Below, piece by piece: positions 14,172 through 17,846 of a stretch of 17,846 nt of DNA (positions within the stretch are counted from its first letter, which is position 1; each line of letters begins with the position of its first letter). The translations under genes and the position numbers were made by a program. The stretch is from Candidatus Omnitrophota bacterium. Lineage in GTDB: Bacteria; Omnitrophota; Gorgyraeia; Gygaellales; Profunditerraquicolaceae. The stretch covers positions 1-17,846 of the forward strand of contig JAQTNM010000007.1 of assembly GCA_028713875.1 (NCBI GenBank). Direction: 5' to 3'. The notes beneath the pieces were generated by a model, which made no database searches, was not told where the DNA came from, and worked only from the letters and a program-made list of their open reading frames with translations.

Positions 14172-15255
14172 TGTCCTTTGCGGACGCGCCTTTTCCAAAT
14201 CCGATAAAATAAACTACGCTAGATTAGTGAAACTTGCCGAAAACCATGATTTAGCCGCGCTTATTTTTTACAGATTGCAAGGGTGCGGCCTGCAGTTGCC
14301 TGAAATAAATTATTCGTTATTAAAATCCCGCTATATAAAAAATATCCGCGCGAACTTAAGATTATGGAATGAGTTTTTGCAAATAAACAGTGAGTTCGAA
14401 AAAAACAATATTGATATGGCGCCCATTAAGGGGATAGACATCCTGGCCAGGTTCTACCCTGAACTTGACTTAAGAAGCATGGTAGATATAGATATACTGG
14501 TAAGGGAGGAACAATTACAACGGGTCCAGAACGCATTGTGCGCTTTGGGTTACCATAAAGAACTCTTTAATCTCAAAGAAGATTACTGGCGCAAACAGCA
14601 ATGCCATATTGTATTTCATAATAAAAATCGGATTACCGTAGAAGCCCACTGGGCGCTGGATTTCAAAAGAGACAACAGGGTTATACTGCCGAAGCTCTGG
14701 AAACGCATGAACAAGAAAGAGATATCCGGACATAAAATAAATCTGTTATCGCCTGAAGACGCCATCTTTAGCCTGGCCCTGCACCTGCGCCGCTACGGGA
14801 CCATCTTATCCTTAAAGCAGGTGTTTGATGCAGCCAGGATCATCAAAGAATCTGCCGGGTTTGATTGGGGATATATGTTGCAGGAATCTAAAAACGGCAA
14901 GATTCAAGCCACGCTATATTTTATTTTAATACAGATAACTCTGTTTACGCAAACAAACATACCTGCTGATGTTCTCAGGGAACCAGGTCTGGCTTTGTGG
15001 CAGAAAATGCTTATTAAACGGTTTATCAAGCGGCATACGTTCCAGATCCCGGTTACACCGAAAAAGAACTACCTTGCGGCGCATTTTTTATTATACGACA
15101 ATCTTTGTGAGCCTGTTTATTATTTAATAAACATCCCTTATGAACAGTTCTGCAAATTCTACAATTTAAAGCCTTATACCCGAAAGGCGGATATCCTCTA
15201 CCGTTTGCGTATCCCCTATATGGCCGCATCTTTGCTGAAATCTCAAGATACTTAA
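14134..15255 (+). CDS. NTP_transf_5-type nucleotidyltransferase family protein
   Basis: A 373 aa soluble protein with the signature of the uncharacterised nucleotidyltransferase family (PF14907): PIKGIDILARFYP (97-109), then LRSMVDIDILV (113-123) with the paired Asp (D118, D120) expected to bind metal, and a third acidic site in VEAHW (169-173). An N-terminal helical region (about 1-90) and a long C-terminal helical region flank the domain. The family often sits in polysaccharide or modified-peptide clusters, but its reaction is not established. The start is ATG at 14134, within the upstream gene, preceded by GGTGGG about 6 nt upstream, so translation is probably coupled. It is convergent with the ABC transporter gene, only 17 bp away, with no clear terminator between them. 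A role in glycan assembly is inferred from context alone. Confidence 0.75.
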   Translation: MELYSPETKLLLDVLCGRAFSKSDKINYARLVKLAENHDLAALIFYRLQGCGLQLPEINYSLLKSRYIKNIRANLRLWNEFLQINSEFEKNNIDMAPIKGIDILARFYPELDLRSMVDIDILVREEQLQRVQNALCALGYHKELFNLKEDYWRKQQCHIVFHNKNRITVEAHWALDFKRDNRVILPKLWKRMNKKEISGHKINLLSPEDAIFSLALHLRRYGTILSLKQVFDAARIIKESAGFDWGYMLQESKNGKIQATLYFILIQITLFTQTNIPADVLREPGLALWQKMLIKRFIKRHTFQIPVTPKKNYLAAHFLLYDNLCEPVYYLINIPYEQFCKFYNLKPYTRKADILYRLRIPYMAASLLKSQDT

Positions 15256-15272
15256 AGTCAATTCAGGGGTTT

Positions 15273-16988
15273 TTATTGCAGCTGATGTGCAAGATAAGCC
15301 GGATATTGGGAATTATTGCGCAGAAGGCTCTCATGCGTATCTGTTTCGATTTTGTCTGATGCGGATAAGAAGTATACGGAGTCTGTTTGGCTTATTGTAG
15401 AAAGCCTGTGGGAAATAACTATTATTGTGCTGGCCTTGAACATATTCCTGATGTTAGCGATTATATCGGCCTCCAATTCAGAATCAATTGATGAAAGAGC
15501 TTCATCCAGTATCAGAAGCTTGGGCCTTTTGATTATGGCGCGGGCTATGGCGATGCGCTGTTTCTGGCCTTCGGAAATTTTACAGGCATTTTCGCCGATA
15601 ATCATCTTATAGCCATCAGGTAAGCTATTGATAAAGTCATCTATACAGGCAACCTGCGCCGCTTGCCGGATTTCCTCAAAAACCGCCTCTTGCCTGCCAT
15701 ATCTTATATTATTTTCTATTGTGTCATCCCAGAGAAATGGTTCCTGGAGCACGGCCCCGATCTGGGTATAAAATGATCCGGATTTTATCAGTTTTATATC
15801 CGCGCCGTCAATAAGTATCTGGCCCTTTAGTGGGTTAAAGAGGCGCAGGATCAAATTGACTATGGTGGTCTTACCGCAACCCGAAGGGCCCACAAGGCCG
15901 ACACAAGAGCCCCCTCTTATGGAAAAATTTAAACCCTTTAATACCATCCTATCCGGACCATACCCGAAGGTAACGTCCTTAAAAACAATGGCGCCTTCAG
16001 GAAACATAAAATCACGGCTTAATTTACCGTCTCTCAATTCCCCCTGAGCATCCAGTATAATGTTCAACCGCTCGCAGGAAACAAGCCCTGCGGATATCTG
16101 CTGTAGAGAATGAGACACTAAATACTGCAGCCGCGACAACTGGCTTAAATAAAGGACTATGGCACTGAGAGTGCCTAAGGTCATTCTGCCTTTAAGCACC
16201 TCATAAGCGCCGTAACCGATAATCAGGCCTAAAATTATACGGCCTGTGGTATCACAGGCAAATGAACCCGTAAGTTCCAATTTTATATTTGCCAATTTTA
16301 ATCTGGTATTCCGCATCAGGCCTGCGATATAGTTTCTCGCCTGGCTGCTTTCCCTGCCGAATGCCTTTACCAGCTGCATGTGCGATAATATCTCCTGGGC
16401 TTTCCCGAATATATGTTGCGCATCTTCCATCCATATCTTTATGGCCTTCTTTAAATAGCGCATGAAAAAATAAGACGCCAGATATACAAACGGCATTAAT
16501 AACAGTGAAAACAGGGCGACTTTTACGTTCAGGTATAGCAGGATCCCAAAGATAAGCAGGGTTTCAGGCATCAACAATATTATCTGCGGGATAATATCAG
16601 AAACGTACTGGGAAACGTTTTCTATATCGTGGGTGACCTTGTACAGATGAGCTCCCGTGGATGTGTCCTGGAAAAAACGATAGGGTAAATACCGCAGTTT
16701 CTTAAATATTTTCAGGTTTAAGTCAAAACTCATCCGCGTTTTAACGTAGCGGCTCAAATAAAGAGACAGCGCATTCATGATATTACCCAGAATGAAAACT
16801 ATCCCCGCCAGGATTATTAATGTAAGAAATAACTTTAGATTCCTATCCGCATAGGCTTTGTCAATAATGATCTTGGTCAGATAGGGGTTGATTAAGCCCA
16901 GGAGGAAACCCGCGCTGCTGAATGACCATATCAAAATTTCCTTTTTCCAATAAGGCAGGAGATAACGATAAAATTTAATGTGTCTCAT
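15273..16988 (-). CDS. ABC exporter half-transporter (MsbA-like, TMD-NBD fusion)
   Basis: A 571 aa single-chain half-exporter that acts as a dimer in the inner membrane, moving lipids, lipid-linked glycans, peptides or drugs. The transmembrane domain (about 1-310) has six hydrophobic spans. The nucleotide-binding domain has Walker A GPSGCGKTT (367-375), Q-loop Q415, a signature that reads ISEGQ (471-475) instead of LSGGQ, Walker B LLILDE (491-496), and the H-loop His527. The start is ATG at 16988. It overlaps the upstream FAD-protein gene by 14 bp and has no Shine-Dalgarno, so translation is probably coupled. The neighbouring glycosyltransferase, O-antigen ligase-like and mutase-like genes suggest a glycolipid or glycan substrate, but this is inference. 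A typical MsbA or multidrug exporter could look the same. Confidence 0.9.
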   Translation of the reverse strand: MRHIKFYRYLLPYWKKEILIWSFSSAGFLLGLINPYLTKIIIDKAYADRNLKLFLTLIILAGIVFILGNIMNALSLYLSRYVKTRMSFDLNLKIFKKLRYLPYRFFQDTSTGAHLYKVTHDIENVSQYVSDIIPQIILLMPETLLIFGILLYLNVKVALFSLLLMPFVYLASYFFMRYLKKAIKIWMEDAQHIFGKAQEILSHMQLVKAFGRESSQARNYIAGLMRNTRLKLANIKLELTGSFACDTTGRIILGLIIGYGAYEVLKGRMTLGTLSAIVLYLSQLSRLQYLVSHSLQQISAGLVSCERLNIILDAQGELRDGKLSRDFMFPEGAIVFKDVTFGYGPDRMVLKGLNFSIRGGSCVGLVGPSGCGKTTIVNLILRLFNPLKGQILIDGADIKLIKSGSFYTQIGAVLQEPFLWDDTIENNIRYGRQEAVFEEIRQAAQVACIDDFINSLPDGYKMIIGENACKISEGQKQRIAIARAIIKRPKLLILDEALSSIDSELEADIIANIRNMFKASTIIVISHRLSTISQTDSVYFLSASDKIETDTHESLLRNNSQYPAYLAHQLQ

Positions 16989-17846
16989 ATTTTAAAAGAT
17001 GCGCACTGTTTTGGGCGGCCCTCTTGCCATCCAGCAAAGCTTCTTCCATGGTCATATACCGCCATGAACCATACCTGCCGCAGGAAAATACTTTATTTTG
17101 CAAAAGATAGTCCAGTATTTCTTTTCTACAGGCACTATAGCTGGAATCATAAATGGGGTATCCGTATTTTATATCGTTGATATCGCTGGCGTATATCTTA
17201 TCCGCGGCTCGTAAAATATTTAATTTCTCCAGGTCCCTCTTGATACGCAAGAGTATGCCTTTTTTGTCTATCGGCTTATTTTCTGAATAAGACACCTCGA
17301 TATATAAAGAACCCTTGCCGGCGGGAGACAGGTTCTCCGAGAAATTATGAAAGAAGCCCACCCTGAAGAAACTGGTATCCTTTTCCGGGAAATATATCCA
17401 GTGTTTGTCCTGGGCATTATCCCTGTCAATCCCTAAATTTAAATTAAAAATAGAATTCCACCTTAATCTTCTGCAGTTTTCAATGATTTCTGCCGGCATA
17501 TCTTTGATTATGCCGGGCAGTTCAGGCAAGGCAACGGTAGAAACCAAATAATCAAATTTCTCTGTGCGGCCTTTTAGCGTCTTTACTTCTTTGCGCTTAA
17601 AATTGACCTCGGTTACCGGACAGCCCGTGCAGATATTTTGTATCTGCCTGGCAAAGGCGTCTGCCAGTTTTTCTATGCCGCCCCTTTCGGGATACCAGAA
17701 TTTCGCATTATAGCCGTAGGCTTTTTTATTCTCTTTCACCGTACCTTCGACCACCTGGCTTAAAGAGGGTATGGGGATAAAGCCGTCGAACCATTCGCAG
17801 GTCAATTGCTGCGCAGGGACAGTCCAAAACTTAGCATTGTATGGAA
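16975..17846 (-). CDS. FAD-dependent amine-oxidase / UDP-galactopyranose-mutase-like protein, 5' end beyond window
   Basis: The C-terminal 290 residues of a flavoprotein of the protoporphyrinogen-oxidase/amine-oxidase type. The reading frame stays open past the right edge, so the N-terminal GxGxxG FAD-binding motif is not visible. The TTG near 17805 is internal, because the upstream codons read PYNAKFWTVP, a typical family motif. Also seen are GYNAKFWYPERGGIEKLADAF, a Rossmann-type LVSTVALPEL segment, and the C-terminal FAD-binding stretch GRYGSWRYMTMEEALLDGKR. Proteins of this form are common in surface-glycan clusters, where some resemble UDP-galactopyranose mutase. The present one could be a sugar-ring mutase or an oxidase; sequence alone does not decide. 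Its last 14 bp overlap the ABC exporter gene. Confidence 0.82.
   Translation of the reverse strand, partial: PYNAKFWTVPAQQLTCEWFDGFIPIPSLSQVVEGTVKENKKAYGYNAKFWYPERGGIEKLADAFARQIQNICTGCPVTEVNFKRKEVKTLKGRTEKFDYLVSTVALPELPGIIKDMPAEIIENCRRLRWNSIFNLNLGIDRDNAQDKHWIYFPEKDTSFFRVGFFHNFSENLSPAGKGSLYIEVSYSENKPIDKKGILLRIKRDLEKLNILRAADKIYASDINDIKYGYPIYDSSYSACRKEILDYLLQNKVFSCGRYGSWRYMTMEEALLDGKRAAQNSAHLLKYETH

Overview
The window reads like a compact bacterial chromosome segment of intermediate GC, with mostly minus-strand genes packed with 1-20 bp gaps or overlaps. No tRNA, rRNA, transposase, phage gene or CRISPR array was seen. The two prepilins have Ser, not Gly, before the FTL(L/F)E cleavage motif. That, together with a stand-alone Rex, an EF-G2-type factor and surface-glycan genes, suggests the PVC/Omnitrophota side of the tree. 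This placement is an inference and is not proven by any marker here.

Left block (1-6422, minus strand), in transcription order from a near-consensus promoter at 6394-6422: an EF-G-like translation factor (fusA2 type), a YchF-derived TGS/DUF933 protein that has lost its nucleotide-binding core, purH, folC, and mnmE, which runs off the left edge. The last three all depend on folate cofactors (10-formyl-THF, folate polyglutamylation, methylene-THF for tRNA wobble uridine), so the block couples translation factors to one-carbon metabolism.

Middle block (6440-7969): a roughly 130 bp nested inverted-repeat element of unknown nature, then two type IV pilin-like (pseudopilin) genes. Between them lies a 252 bp intergenic stretch with its own promoter, an 18 bp near-palindrome and a widely spaced 15 bp inverted repeat.

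Central block (8006-11347, minus strand): the most unusual part. Two tandem, diverged D-Ala-D-Ala-ligase-type ATP-grasp genes are followed, 1-3 nt apart, by a lysine 2,3-aminomutase that keeps all its catalytic motifs. A promoter at 11319-11347 drives a leader that ends in a strong intrinsic-terminator hairpin. The U-tract stops only 3 nt before the first ligase start codon, which looks like attenuation or riboregulation. My inference is a pathway that makes beta-lysine and couples it, or another amino acid, through ATP-dependent ligation.

Right block (11451-17846): rex (NADH/NAD+ sensor) overlaps by ATGA with an upstream GT2 glycosyltransferase. A divergent plus-strand pair encodes an O-antigen ligase/polymerase-like membrane protein and an NTP_transf_5 nucleotidyltransferase. 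Convergent to that pair are an ABC exporter and an FAD-dependent amine-oxidase/UDP-galactopyranose-mutase-like protein that runs off the right edge. Together these look like a surface-polysaccharide assembly and export locus. The divergent GT2/O-antigen-ligase promoters overlap in a 22 bp gap and predict almost leaderless transcripts.
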